64,000 nt of DNA, taken from Adhaeribacter pallidiroseus (GTDB taxonomy: Bacteria > Bacteroidota > Bacteroidia > Cytophagales > Hymenobacteraceae). Positions 10,401 to 18,763 of the stretch are shown in pieces. The notes below the pieces were generated by a model, which worked only from the letters and a program-made list of their open reading frames with translations, made no database searches and was not told the origin of the DNA. Location of the stretch: the NCBI RefSeq assembly GCF_003340495.1, contig NZ_QASA01000001.1, forward strand, positions 5,332,001 through 5,396,000, written 5' to 3'. The translations under genes and the position numbers were made by a program. Positions within the stretch are counted from its first letter, which is position 1. Every line of letters starts with the position of its first letter.

Positions 10401-10846
10401 TAACTTTTAGTGCCGGTAATGTGGTGCGGTTAAACCCAGCCTTTAAATCGAGCTACACCGACTTAGATGCCACGCCCAAAGAATTTTTAAATCGCTGGGT
10501 ACTGAGCGGCGACGAAAACAGAACCAACATCCCTTCTATTCTGGGTAAGGTGGAAGAAGCCCAATTAACTGGTTATCCTTACAACAATTATAACTACTCT
10601 ACCACGCGGGTGGCCGATGGTGATTTTGCCCGATTGAAGCAAGCCACCTTAACTTACAATTTACCCGCCGCTCGTTTAAGTAGTTTAGGCTTTAATACTT
10701 TGTCGGTAAGCTTAGTGGCCAATAACATCTGGCTGATTTATTCGGATGACAAGCTAAATGGCCAGGATCCCGAATTTTTTGGTGCAGGTGGGGTAGCTAC
10801 TCCTATTCCGCGGCAATTTACTTTATCTTTAAAAGCCGGGTTCTAA
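7421..10846 (+). CDS. SusC/RagA family TonB-linked outer membrane protein
   Basis: TonB-dependent outer membrane transporter that, with its SusD partner, imports large nutrients such as glycans or peptides. The signal peptide runs to about residue 33 (LILGALSYSTLPTPVIA). It is followed by a carboxypeptidase-regulatory-like domain (GTTTDANGSFKLTVKD), the TonB-box-like ETLNEVVVTGY region near residue 125, and a plug domain with the SusC signature KDASATALYGARAMNGVIVITTKKG. The barrel ends in the aromatic-terminated FTLSLKAGF. ATG 7421 is preferred over a TTG at 7403 because it gives a normal signal peptide. The product is about 1141 residues, a usual family length. It is first in a four-gene operon with SusD, a zinc metallo-lipoprotein and DUF4302; the substrate cannot be read from sequence. 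Confidence 0.93.
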   Translation: MHKNNYSKKARQLPFLLILGALSYSTLPTPVIAREQTVMVWDVPVTGTVKVQSAQGTENGTGITVVERGTNNGTTTDANGSFKLTVKDNTSVLVFSMIGYKSQEIPVAGKTTFNVTLSEDISTLNEVVVTGYQTIDRKLFTGSAALLKAEDSKREGVNDVSRMLEGRVAGVSVQNVSGTFGAAPKIRVRGATSITGENKPLWVVDGIPLEDIVNVSNEQLSTGDPSTLVGSSVAGLNPNDIESFQILKDASATALYGARAMNGVIVITTKKGKIGKPIVSYTGNFTTYLKPTYNNFNIMNSADQMAMYIELEKKGWLNYSDVARTQNGGVFSKRADLIDLNAITNRQQGVENTPEGRAAFLERYARANTDWFDILFRNSFMQEHSLSVSSGTEKSQFYISTSYLQDNGWTVADQVKRFTGNVRANFNVSDKISFGLISQGSIRDQQAPGTIGRVSNPVTGQFDRDFDINPYSYALNTSRALTAYDEYGNREYFRRNFAPFNILDELENNTLDISLLDLKLQGEFSYKILPNLKYSFLGAIRYAKTDQEHKVWENSNMANAYRAAGDATIRERNKFLYRDPDDPEAQPVVVLPYGGFYNTKDDNLTNYNFRNQLEWDKTFNEIHTVRLFTSQELRYTDRQNKTFNGYGYQYDKGGVPYVDYRLIKQNVEGNFNYYGMTMGYERFVAFMANGAYSYRGKYNLNGTVRYDGSNLLGQARTARWLPTWNVSGSWNVDTEPFMQRVDKINRLTLRATYGLTASMGSATNSSLVLENASTRRPYLSEVESGISIKYLENSELTWEKQYETNVGVDVGLFNERLSVTIDAYQRQGFDLIGRIRTSGIGGGGYGGAYNEPYELGYKVANYADMESKGLELTVGSNLINETDYGFRTQLTGAYNKGKITELRNDPDIWSLVRPDGGSLQGYPYRGLFSIDFQGLNPNNGMPQFINEEGETSPNVYLQSTKIEHLKYEGSIDPIVTGGWFNSFRYKNLSISALVTFSAGNVVRLNPAFKSSYTDLDATPKEFLNRWVLSGDENRTNIPSILGKVEEAQLTGYPYNNYNYSTTRVADGDFARLKQATLTYNLPAARLSSLGFNTLSVSLVANNIWLIYSDDKLNGQDPEFFGAGGVATPIPRQFTLSLKAGF

Positions 10847-10963
10847 GAAGTTAAAAGATTAGAAAGGTAAAAATTTTAAAAAAACTCTTCTTTTCATTTC
10901 AGGAGGGTTAGAGGTGGTTGATTGCTCAGAATGATTAACCAATTTTTAAGGTAAAATAAGTAC

Positions 10964-12430
10964 ATGAAGAATATACTCAAATATACTTTGCTCAGCAGTT
11001 TGCTGGCTTTTACGGGTTGCGAAGATTACCTGGAACAAGCCGTTGACCAGCGTACCCAGTTAAATACCGTGGAGAAAGTAAGTGAATTATTAGTTACCGC
11101 TTATCCAAAAGCTGATTACGCTACTTTCACCGAAGCCATGTCGGACTTAGCCGATGATAAAGGTGTTAATTCGATAACGGCCGAAGATGTGGTGATTAAC
11201 CGCGATTCATATTTTTTCCGGGATGTAGAAAATAGAACCGAAGGCTCGCCGGACTTTTACTGGTATTCGAGTTACGCAGCTATTGCGGCAGCAAACCATG
11301 CACTCGAAACTATCGCGAATGTGCCCAACCCTCAGGACTATAGCGCCCAAAAAGGCGAAGCCCTAGTAGCTCGTGCCTACGCGCACTTTATGCTGGTTTC
11401 GCTGTTTTCAAAAATTTACGACCCCAATACGGCGGCTTCCGATCCGGGAATTCCCTATGTAATTACTCCTGAAAAAGTAGTATTTGGGCAATACGAGCGC
11501 AGAACTGTAGCTTACGTGTATGAGCAAATTGAGAAAGATTTACTCGAAGGCTTACCTCTAATTAATAATACCAGTTACCGCGTGCCTAAATATCATTTTA
11601 CTACTGCCGCGGCCCACGCCTTTGCTACACGTTTTTATTTGTTTAAGCAAGATTACGCCAAAGTAGTGGAACACGCAAATCAGGTATTTCCGGGAGGTAG
11701 CATTGGCCCAAATTTACGACCTTGGGTAAGTGTTTACAGCAATCTCACTTATCGCGAAGGATCGGCTATATACACGCAAGCCTCCGAAAATGCTAATTTA
11801 CTTCTGGTAGAAGCTCCTTCTTTATGGGCCCGGAATTATCCTATTTATCGGTACGGCTTATCTAACAATATTGCAAACTACTTTTTTCGTTCGCCCAATG
11901 TAACTGGTGACGTTTGGTCTTATCCACTGTACATCCAAGGAACAGATAACATTTTTATTCTTAAATTCCGGGAGCATTTTGTGCGTACCGATGTAAACGC
12001 CGACATTGGTCAACCTTATACTATATTTCCGTTATTTACCGCCGAAGAAGTATTGTTTAACCGGGCCGAAGCTAACCTGGCTTTGAACAACATCGAAGCT
12101 ACCCGGGCGGATTTAAATCTGTACGCCAGTACCCGCATCGCCGATTATGATGCCCGTACGCACGGGATTACCAACGCCAAAATAAATGGTTTTTACAACA
12201 CTGGTGGTAATATCCGCCAAGGCTTGCTTTTCACTATCCTGGATTTTAAAGCGGCCGAATTTGTGCACCAGGGGATGCGCTGGTTCGATTTGCTCCGGCA
12301 TAAATTACCCGTAACACACTATACCTTTACAGGACAAGTGGTAGCAGAATTAGGTTCGAACGATCCACGCCGGGTGCTGCAACTTCCGCAAGAGGTAACT
12401 TTGGCTGGTTTAGAGCGCAATCCACGGTAA
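10964..12430 (+). CDS. RagB/SusD family nutrient uptake outer membrane lipoprotein
   Basis: Surface lipoprotein of 488 residues that caps the SusC channel and captures substrate. The signal peptide ends at SLLAFTGC, with lipidated Cys near residue 19, followed by EDYLEQ, a usual SusD start. The family features AEANLALNNIEATRADLNLYASTR (TPR-like helices) and FVHQGMRWFDLLRHKLPV (the C-terminal EGHRWFDLRRW-type motif) are present. It starts 118 bases after SusC and is followed after 20 bases by a metallo-lipoprotein. SusD/SusC pairing is universal in these operons, so the assignment is secure, but the ligand is unknown. Confidence 0.93.
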   Translation: MKNILKYTLLSSLLAFTGCEDYLEQAVDQRTQLNTVEKVSELLVTAYPKADYATFTEAMSDLADDKGVNSITAEDVVINRDSYFFRDVENRTEGSPDFYWYSSYAAIAAANHALETIANVPNPQDYSAQKGEALVARAYAHFMLVSLFSKIYDPNTAASDPGIPYVITPEKVVFGQYERRTVAYVYEQIEKDLLEGLPLINNTSYRVPKYHFTTAAAHAFATRFYLFKQDYAKVVEHANQVFPGGSIGPNLRPWVSVYSNLTYREGSAIYTQASENANLLLVEAPSLWARNYPIYRYGLSNNIANYFFRSPNVTGDVWSYPLYIQGTDNIFILKFREHFVRTDVNADIGQPYTIFPLFTAEEVLFNRAEANLALNNIEATRADLNLYASTRIADYDARTHGITNAKINGFYNTGGNIRQGLLFTILDFKAAEFVHQGMRWFDLLRHKLPVTHYTFTGQVVAELGSNDPRRVLQLPQEVTLAGLERNPR

Positions 12431-12450
12431 AAATTTAAAAAATTGTGTTT

Positions 12451-13335
12451 ATGCAAACAACTTATATAAAACTAATAGTGGCTTTTCTTACAATAAGCTG
12501 CCTGACAGCTTGCTCTAAAGAAGAAGAGCTGGATGTAGATGTAACTAAATTAACGAGTGATACTTGGGTAAAAGGGCCGTTGGATACCTGGCTGTACGAT
12601 AACATGGTAGTTCCGTACAACATCGAGGTAAAGTACCGGTTTGACCGGTATGAATTATCGTTAGGCAGAAACATTACTCCGCCCCGCGAAGACCGGGTTA
12701 TTCCGGTAATAGAATCCATTAAGAAAACCTGGATTGCTCCGTACGATCAAATTGCAGGCCCAGCCTTTATTAAAAGGTTGTCGCCGAAGCAGTTTGTGTT
12801 AGTGGGCAGTCCGGAGTACAACACCAACGGTACCATTACTTTAGGTACCGCCGAGGGCGGTCGTAAAATTGTTTTATTTAAGTTAAATGATTTTGCCACG
12901 GATAATAAGCGGGAAGTAAAGCAAATGCTGCACACCATCCACCACGAGTTTGGGCATATTCTGCACCAGAATATTATGTATCCGCAAGAATTTAAGCGCA
13001 TTACTCCTAGCTATACCGCCAGCTGGAATGATTTTGATTTAGCCGATGCCAACTCCCGCGGTTTTGTTACGGAGTATTCCCGCAGTAACCCCGACGATGA
13101 TTTTGTAGAAATGATATCTATTATGCTGATTGAAGGCCGGACGAACTTTGATGCAATGGTAAATGGGCTGGTTTTACCGGATCCGAATGATCCGACTAAA
13201 ACAGTTCCGAATACCGCGGCGCGAGCCGCTTTACGGCAGAAAGAACAAATGATTGTGCGCTACTTCAAAGAGTCGTGGAATATTGATTTTTATACTTTAC
13301 AATTAAATGCCCAAGCGGCTATAAACGCTTTATAA
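12451..13335 (+). CDS. Substrate import-associated zinc metallohydrolase lipoprotein
   Basis: Predicted lipoprotein (LTISCLTAC lipobox) with a zinc-binding HExxH motif, HHEFGHILHQ near residue 164. Its length (294 residues) and its position after SusC/SusD fit the family known as substrate import-associated zinc metallohydrolase lipoprotein (TIGR04549). It probably cleaves a peptide or conjugate at the surface before import through the partner SusC. The ATG at 12451 is preferred to a GTG at 12445. The downstream segment DFVEMISIML may supply a third metal ligand (Glu) as in gluzincins; this is inferred. It lies 20 bases after SusD and about 50 before the DUF4302 gene, so all four genes appear to be one transcription unit. 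Confidence 0.85.
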   Translation: MQTTYIKLIVAFLTISCLTACSKEEELDVDVTKLTSDTWVKGPLDTWLYDNMVVPYNIEVKYRFDRYELSLGRNITPPREDRVIPVIESIKKTWIAPYDQIAGPAFIKRLSPKQFVLVGSPEYNTNGTITLGTAEGGRKIVLFKLNDFATDNKREVKQMLHTIHHEFGHILHQNIMYPQEFKRITPSYTASWNDFDLADANSRGFVTEYSRSNPDDDFVEMISIMLIEGRTNFDAMVNGLVLPDPNDPTKTVPNTAARAALRQKEQMIVRYFKESWNIDFYTLQLNAQAAINAL

Positions 13336-13385
13336 TTAAAATACAGCTTTGCTCCGCCCGAAATAAGCGGCTTCACGATAATCGC

Positions 13386-14717
13386 ATGAAAAAAATATAT
13401 CTTTTAAGCTTGTTGTTGCTTCTGCTTTTTACCGCCTGCCAGCAAGACAACAATGACCCTGCTCCGGGCCAACGTCCGGAAGAACGCCTAAGCCAAGCCC
13501 TAACCGATTATAAAACCCAACTGGTGAGCGCGCCATATGGCTGGAAAGCTACTTTAAAACCAAATGGTGGCGGGTTGTACAGCTTTTTTTTTAAATTTAA
13601 CGAAAACGATCGGGTAGCTATGTCGGCCGATATTAGCTCCGGCGCAGCTGGGCCACCCGCCGAAACTACGTATCGCTTAAAAGGCATGCAGGTGCCCGCC
13701 TTAATTTTTGATACCTACTCGCCCCTGCACATTCTCGCGGACCCAGATCCGCAAGCCCTCCTAAAAACAGTGGGATTACCGGGCGAACCCGGCCAAGGCT
13801 TGTTTTCTGATTTTGAATTTACAATTGATTCATTGGCCACCAACGTGGTGCAATTAACCGGCAATCTGCAACAAAGTAAAATGATTTTGGTGCCGGCCAC
13901 CCAGGAAGAATTTAACGCGTATACGGCCGGCCAACTAAAAGTGGTAATTGATCAAACTACCGCCTATCAAAAAGCAAATCCATTTATTTACTTATTATCC
14001 GGCGATGGCACCAGAGTACAAGTTAATATAAATGCCGCTACGAAAACCTTTTCGCTGATATCATTAGCAAACGGCAATGTTCAGATTCTGAATAGCTTGT
14101 TTACGTATACCACCCGCGGCATACTTTTGGAACCCGCCTTAGTTGTTAATGGCACCGCTATTCAGGAGTTATTCTGGGACAGTGCCAACCAGGTTTTCTA
14201 TGCCGAGATTAATGGCTCCCGCGTAGAGGTGCAGTCCTCCCCTACTCCCATTATACCCTTGCACAACTTTGTGGGGGTAACTTTTAACACCATTGCCGTG
14301 CCGCCGCAAGCCCTGCCAGGCTGGTCCCCGGATTTTACGAGCAAGCAACAACAAGCCGCCAGTGCTATTCTGGCTGGTCCGTACGCCCTCCGGTTAGATT
14401 ACATGTACTTTTTGTTTGATGTCCAATCGCGCACGATGGCTTTAAACATTATTGTTTACCAAGGGAATAACGGATTCCTGGCCCTTTATCCGTTTAGCTA
14501 CACCAAAACGGCAGATGGGGTTTATAACTTTACGGCGCAAACGCCTAACGGCAACGCGCAGGTAATTGCCGAAGATATGAGTCCGCTCCTGAATCACATC
14601 AACAACGATAATTTTACTATGGATTTTTTCCAGGACCCGGATGCGGGTACCTTAGGCCAGATGAAGAGCGTACAAAATCCGGAGTTTTACTTTACCGGGG
14701 AGTTTCAGACAAACTAA
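13386..14717 (+). CDS. DUF4302 domain-containing lipoprotein
   Basis: Lipoprotein of 443 residues: LLLLLFTACQQD gives a clear lipobox, and the mature part starts with an Asn/Asp-rich spacer. The segment RLSQALTDYKTQLVSAPYGWKATLKPNGGG is a known DUF4302 opening. This family is regularly found after SusC, SusD and a zinc metallohydrolase lipoprotein, which is exactly the arrangement here, so it is probably a surface accessory of the importer. No catalytic motif is visible. Its molecular role is unknown. Confidence 0.85.
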   Translation: MKKIYLLSLLLLLLFTACQQDNNDPAPGQRPEERLSQALTDYKTQLVSAPYGWKATLKPNGGGLYSFFFKFNENDRVAMSADISSGAAGPPAETTYRLKGMQVPALIFDTYSPLHILADPDPQALLKTVGLPGEPGQGLFSDFEFTIDSLATNVVQLTGNLQQSKMILVPATQEEFNAYTAGQLKVVIDQTTAYQKANPFIYLLSGDGTRVQVNINAATKTFSLISLANGNVQILNSLFTYTTRGILLEPALVVNGTAIQELFWDSANQVFYAEINGSRVEVQSSPTPIIPLHNFVGVTFNTIAVPPQALPGWSPDFTSKQQQAASAILAGPYALRLDYMYFLFDVQSRTMALNIIVYQGNNGFLALYPFSYTKTADGVYNFTAQTPNGNAQVIAEDMSPLLNHINNDNFTMDFFQDPDAGTLGQMKSVQNPEFYFTGEFQTN

Positions 14718-14896
14718 AACAACTTATAAGCGATAACGGCTATTTGATTTAGCTGGTGTACAGAAAAGTTTTAACTTTCAACCAAAAACCAATATGTGCG
14801 TAATTTGTTCTTAAAAGAATGGAATACCTAAAAGTTTGTACTTTTACGCTAATCAGGCACGTTTTGCTAAAAGCTAACCTATAAAACACACCAATT

Positions 14897-15598
14897 ATGG
14901 ATAAACGAACATTTTTAAAATCGGCGGCATTGCTCGGCATAGCCGGGTTGGTAAAACCCTTAAACTTACTGGCTAACCCCGTGGCCGATACTTTTACGCT
15001 TCCTAAATTGCCTTACGAGTTTAGTGCGCTGGAGCCGCACATCGATAAGCAAACCATGGAAATTCATTATACCAAGCACCACCAGGCCTATGTTACTAAT
15101 TTAAACAAAGCCGTAACCGGTACTGCCTTGGCGACTATGAAAATAGAAGATATTATTAAAGATATCAGCAAGCACCCGGTAGCCGTGCGCAATAACGGCG
15201 GGGGCCATTGGAACCATACGTTTTTCTGGAACATTTTATCGGCGCAAGGTGGCAAACCTACCGGTAAATTGGCGGCCGCTATCGAGAGCGACTTAGGCGG
15301 CATGGATAAATTTAAAGAAACCTTTAACCAAGCCGCTACTACGCGCTTTGGTTCGGGCTGGGCCTGGTTAATTGTGGAGCCGTCGGGTAAACTGGCCGTT
15401 ACTTCTACCCCTAACCAGGACAACCCCTTAATGGATGTCGCCGAGAAAAAAGGTAAACCCGTAATTGGCCTGGATGTGTGGGAACACGCCTACTATCTGA
15501 AATACCAAAACCGTCGGCCGGAATACATCACCGCCTTCTGGAACGTATTGAACTGGGCCGGTGCCGAAAAAAACTACGTAGCGGCGCTGCAGAAATAA
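14897..15598 (+). CDS. sod: Superoxide dismutase (Fe/Mn family), exported
   Basis: Converts superoxide to oxygen and hydrogen peroxide. The 233-residue protein has all family landmarks: the YTKHHQAYV His ligand, [11 protein letters not shown] with the second His, and the C-terminal [19 protein letters not shown] carrying the Asp and His ligands. [10 protein letters not shown] is also usual. The N-terminus [16 protein letters not shown] looks like a twin-arginine-style or Sec leader, although only a KR pair is present, so the enzyme is probably exported to the periplasm or envelope rather than cytosolic. The choice of Fe or Mn cannot be made with confidence. A strong terminator lies at 15617. 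Confidence 0.92.
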   Translation: MDKRTFLKSAALLGIAGLVKPLNLLANPVADTFTLPKLPYEFSALEPHIDKQTMEIHYTKHHQAYVTNLNKAVTGTALATMKIEDIIKDISKHPVAVRNNGGGHWNHTFFWNILSAQGGKPTGKLAAAIESDLGGMDKFKETFNQAATTRFGSGWAWLIVEPSGKLAVTSTPNQDNPLMDVAEKKGKPVIGLDVWEHAYYLKYQNRRPEYITAFWNVLNWAGAEKNYVAALQK

Positions 15599-15616
15599 AA
15601 TTTTAAATTTTTTAAG

Positions 15617-15664
15617 AATAGCTTTTAGTTAAAGGATCAATTGATCTTTACTAAAAGCTATTTT
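15617..15664 (+). terminator. Intrinsic terminator after sod
   Basis: Long near-perfect inverted repeat: arms 15617-15640 and 15641-15662 with essentially no loop, ending in TTTT. It is 18 bases past the sod stop and could work in both directions. Confidence 0.8.
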
Positions 15665-15785
15665 GTTTTACAGCCTATCCTGAACAAAATTTTATCCGGA
15701 AAATAAGTTGGTTAATCCCGGCTAAAAAGCTTTAAAACAAGTAAAGTAGATTTATCGGGAGCGTTTAAATAAAAGGTTTATTCCG

Positions 15786-15793
15786 TACTTTTG
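15786..15793 (+). promoter_or_regulatory. TAnnTTTG -7 element for the oxygenase gene, candidate
   Basis: TACTTTTG matches the Bacteroidota -7 consensus. A TTT at 15764-15766 sits where the -33 TTG would be (19-base spacing). It lies 87 bases before the ATG at 15880. Confidence 0.45.
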
Positions 15794-15879
15794 TTACAGG
15801 TTACCATCTGTTATTAAGTAAGATGATAAGAGCAGATGCGACCAGATTTTTAAATTTTTATCTTTTACGAGCATAAAAT

Positions 15880-16863
15880 ATGGATACTATAACCGAGAAA
15901 TTAGTTGATAAAATTCCGTCGTTAGATTTAGCTGATTTTACTTCCGGTAACGCCGCGCGTAAGCAGCAATTCGTGCAGAATTTGGGCGAGGCATTTCAAA
16001 GTATTGGCTTTGTGGCTATCCGCAACCATGGTTTAAGCGACGAACTTTCGAAGCAATTATACGCCGCGGTGCAAAAGTTTTTCAGTTTGCCCGACGATGT
16101 AAAACAAAAATACGAAAACCCCACTTTAGCGGGCCAGCGCGGTTACGTGGGCAAAGGAAAAGAACACGCCAAAGGCCGCAACACCGGTGATTTAAAAGAA
16201 TTTTACCACGTTGGTCAGGATTTACCCGCTGCCGAATTACAAGCCGAAAATTACCCGGCTAACATTTGGCCCAACGAAGTACCCGAATTTAAAGAAATGA
16301 CCTTAGCGGCTTACCGCGCTCTGGAACAAGCCGGTACGCACATGCTGCGCGCCATTGCGTTGTACTTAGGCTTAGACGAAGATTACTTTGATGCCCGCGT
16401 ACACCACGGCAACAGCATTTTACGCGCCATTCATTATTTCCCGATTGAAAACCCGGACAGTGTACCGGCCGATGCCGTACGAGCCGCCGAACACGGGGAT
16501 ATAAACTTAATTACTTTATTAATGGGCGCCAGTGCCGATGGATTACAAGTATTGCGCCGTGATGGCAAATGGATTCCGATTACGGCTTTGCCCGATCAGA
16601 TTGTGGTAAACGTAGGCGATATGCTGTCGCGGCACACCAACAACAAATTAAAATCTACCATTCACCGGGTCGTAAACCCGCCACGTGAACTCATGCATAC
16701 TTCGCGTTATTCCATACCATTTTTTATGCACCCGCGTACCGAAATGGATCTTACCTGTTTGGATGGTTGCATTGATGCCGAAAACCCGAAAGCTTACCCC
16801 GACACTACCGCCGGTGAATTTTTAACCGAGCGCTTAATTGAATTGGGTTTATTGAAGAAGTAA
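15880..16863 (+). CDS. Isopenicillin N synthase family 2-oxoglutarate/Fe(II) oxygenase
   Basis: Non-haem iron oxygenase of 327 residues with the double-stranded beta-helix fold of the IPNS-like family. The iron-binding facial triad is visible: H and D in AEHGDINLITLL near residue 204, and the distal His in IHRVVNPP near 261. RYSIPFF near 275 supplies the Arg-x-Ser that binds 2-oxoglutarate. The N-terminal segment GFVAIRNHGLSD is the usual DIOX_N motif. The substrate is unknown: such genes are widespread outside antibiotic clusters, and nothing around it indicates a beta-lactam pathway. It is probably monocistronic, with a candidate -7 element at 15786. Confidence 0.88.
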   Translation: MDTITEKLVDKIPSLDLADFTSGNAARKQQFVQNLGEAFQSIGFVAIRNHGLSDELSKQLYAAVQKFFSLPDDVKQKYENPTLAGQRGYVGKGKEHAKGRNTGDLKEFYHVGQDLPAAELQAENYPANIWPNEVPEFKEMTLAAYRALEQAGTHMLRAIALYLGLDEDYFDARVHHGNSILRAIHYFPIENPDSVPADAVRAAEHGDINLITLLMGASADGLQVLRRDGKWIPITALPDQIVVNVGDMLSRHTNNKLKSTIHRVVNPPRELMHTSRYSIPFFMHPRTEMDLTCLDGCIDAENPKAYPDTTAGEFLTERLIELGLLKK

Positions 16864-16865
16864 AT

Positions 16866-17062
16866 TAGTCGATAGTCCACAGACCATAGTTGATAGTTGT
16901 TAGTCCATAGTCTACAGTTCACCGGATATACATGTGATAAGTTAAGCAGATTGGAAAAAACGAAGGAAGTGACCTGCATAAGCAACGTTTTTTTAAATAT
17001 TCAACTAATTTTACCAATTCCGGGCTATGGTCTGTCGACTATGGACCATCGACTATCGACTA
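16866..17062. repeat. Inverted intergenic repeat (CTATGGTCTG / GACTATCGACTA type)
   Basis: The left part carries tagtcgatagt (16866-16876) and cagaccatag (16880-16889). The right part carries the reverse complements ctatggtctg (17025-17034) and actatcgacta (17052-17062), with additional GTCGACTATGGACC-like copies between and after. The same kind of sequence continues into the start region of the chromate transporter ORF (17086-17102). The pattern is that of a short dispersed intergenic repeat. Confidence 0.7.
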
Positions 17063-17082
17063 TTTGATTAATTATAATTCTG

Positions 17083-18327
17083 TTGCCTGTGGACCATGGA
17101 CTGATAAAAGAACCTAAACCAGTGGAATCGCGGCCATGGTCCAGAGGTCAGAAAATCTTAAGCCCCAGGAATTACATTTTTCTGAAAGATGTGCTTTGGT
17201 TGGCGCTCACCGCTTTTGGCGGACCACAGGCGCATATTTCGATGATGTTTAAGATTCTGGTGGAAAAACGCCGCTATTTGACCGAGGCGGAGTTAATCGA
17301 GTTAAATGCGCTTTGCCAGATTTTACCGGGCCCTACCTCTACCCAAACCATTACGGCTATTGGCTTCCGCATGGGCGGGCCTAACTTAGCCTATCTTACT
17401 CTCCTTGTCTGGATTGCGCCGGCTACTATCATCATGACCTTGATGGGATTAACCATGTCGTATTTGCAGGCTAATAACATATCGCTGCGGTTTACCCGTT
17501 TTATTTTGCCCATGGCCGTGGGCTTTGTGTCCTTTGCGGCTTACCGCATTAGTTCTAAGGTAGTTAATACCAAAACCGGTATTGGCATGATGGTGATCTC
17601 GGCTAATATTTCTTATTTTTTCAATATGCCCTGGGTGTACCCAATTCTTCTGATTGCAGGTGGAGCGGTTACGGCTTTGCGATACAAGGCACAACCCATT
17701 GAGCCGGATAAAAACATTAAGATTAACTGGAGCAATTTTATTTTGTATACCGCCGTGTTTATAGCGGCGGCGGTATTAGGCGGCACTACCCAAATGCGCG
17801 GCTTTAAGCTATTCGAAAACTTTTACCGGAATGGCAGTTTAATTTTTGGCGGCGGGCAGGTACTCATTCCGTTGATGTACTCGCAATTTGTAGAGTTTAA
17901 GCAATACTTAACTTCCGAAGAATTTTTGTCGGGGTTTGCGATTGTGCAGGCCTTACCCGGGCCCGTGTTTGCGTTCTGTTCGTACCTGGGTGCCTTGGCT
18001 ATGCGCGATTATGGCATTGGCGGACAGCTATTAGGTTCTTTAATCGGTACGGTGGGTATTTTTCTGCCGGGTACGTTTTTAATCTTTTTTGTTATCCGGT
18101 TTTGGGGCGAACTCCGCAAGTACCGGGTTATTAAAGCTTCACTGGAAGGAATTAACGCCGTTAGTTCGGGTATGGTAGCGGCGGCCGCCATTTTGTTGTA
18201 TCATCCTATCGACACGAATCTGGCGAATATTGCCATTGTAGTCGGCACTTTCTGCCTCTTGCTCTGGACCGAAGTACCACCCCCTTACATCATCTTAACG
18301 GGCTTGCTAACCGGGCTTTTATTTTAA
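17083..18327 (+). CDS. chrA: Chromate transporter (ChrA family)
   Basis: CHR-family membrane transporter of about 400 residues, made of two homologous halves. The first half has LTAFGGPQAHISMM and LPGPTSTQ; the second has FGGGQVLIPLM and VQALPGPVFAFCSYLGA. These paired motifs define the family, whose characterised members export chromate by proton exchange. About ten membrane segments are evident. The start is uncertain. The ORF opens with TTG at 17083 inside an intergenic repeat and has no ATG before the first membrane helix; GTG at 17089 or 17122 are alternatives, the last giving the most usual N-terminus. The gene is convergent with yjbQ. Confidence 0.88.
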   Translation: MPVDHGLIKEPKPVESRPWSRGQKILSPRNYIFLKDVLWLALTAFGGPQAHISMMFKILVEKRRYLTEAELIELNALCQILPGPTSTQTITAIGFRMGGPNLAYLTLLVWIAPATIIMTLMGLTMSYLQANNISLRFTRFILPMAVGFVSFAAYRISSKVVNTKTGIGMMVISANISYFFNMPWVYPILLIAGGAVTALRYKAQPIEPDKNIKINWSNFILYTAVFIAAAVLGGTTQMRGFKLFENFYRNGSLIFGGGQVLIPLMYSQFVEFKQYLTSEEFLSGFAIVQALPGPVFAFCSYLGALAMRDYGIGGQLLGSLIGTVGIFLPGTFLIFFVIRFWGELRKYRVIKASLEGINAVSSGMVAAAAILLYHPIDTNLANIAIVVGTFCLLLWTEVPPPYIILTGLLTGLLF

Positions 18328-18340
18328 AAAATTTAAAATT

Positions 18341-18763
18341 TTACTCGCCTTGTAGCGTAATTACCAGCCAACGGCGGGTAGCGTGGTCGCGATGTTCGCC
18401 GAGGTAAATGCCTTGCCAGGTTCCCAGATTGAAAGCACCATCCGTAATAGGTATAGAAACCGAATTGCCCAGTAACGAAGCTTTTATATGCGCCGGCATA
18501 TCATCCGGACCTTCCAACGTGTGGCGGTAATGCGGGGCATTTTCCGGTACCATCTTGTTGAAATGGCTTTCAAAATCCTGCCTTACCGTAAAATCCGCGT
18601 TTTCGTTAATGGTTAAACTGGCCGAGGTATGTTTAATAAAAATGTGCGCCAACCCCACTTTTATGCCTTCCAGTTCGGGCAATTCGGCGGTAAGCAAATC
18701 GGTAATTAAATGATAACCGCGTTTAAGGGCGGGCAAGCGAATACTTTTTTGGTACCATTTCAT
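18341..18763 (-). CDS. yjbQ: YjbQ family protein (UPF0047, secondary thiamine-phosphate synthase type)
   Basis: Compact 140-residue protein with the full UPF0047 signature: GLAHIFIKHTSASLTINENAD, then HYRHTLEGPDDMPAHIK and GTWQGIYLGEHR. The conserved His residues probably bind a metal. E. coli YjbQ has weak thiamine-phosphate synthase activity, but the physiological role is unsettled. Its ATG overlaps the stop of the upstream lipoprotein gene (ATGA-type overlap at 18760-18763), so the two are translationally coupled. Confidence 0.9.
   Translation of the reverse strand: MKWYQKSIRLPALKRGYHLITDLLTAELPELEGIKVGLAHIFIKHTSASLTINENADFTVRQDFESHFNKMVPENAPHYRHTLEGPDDMPAHIKASLLGNSVSIPITDGAFNLGTWQGIYLGEHRDHATRRWLVITLQGE

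Noticed and set aside
15880-16863. Beta-lactam biosynthesis cluster
   Set aside because: The IPNS-family oxygenase stands alone; no ACV synthetase or other pathway gene is near.
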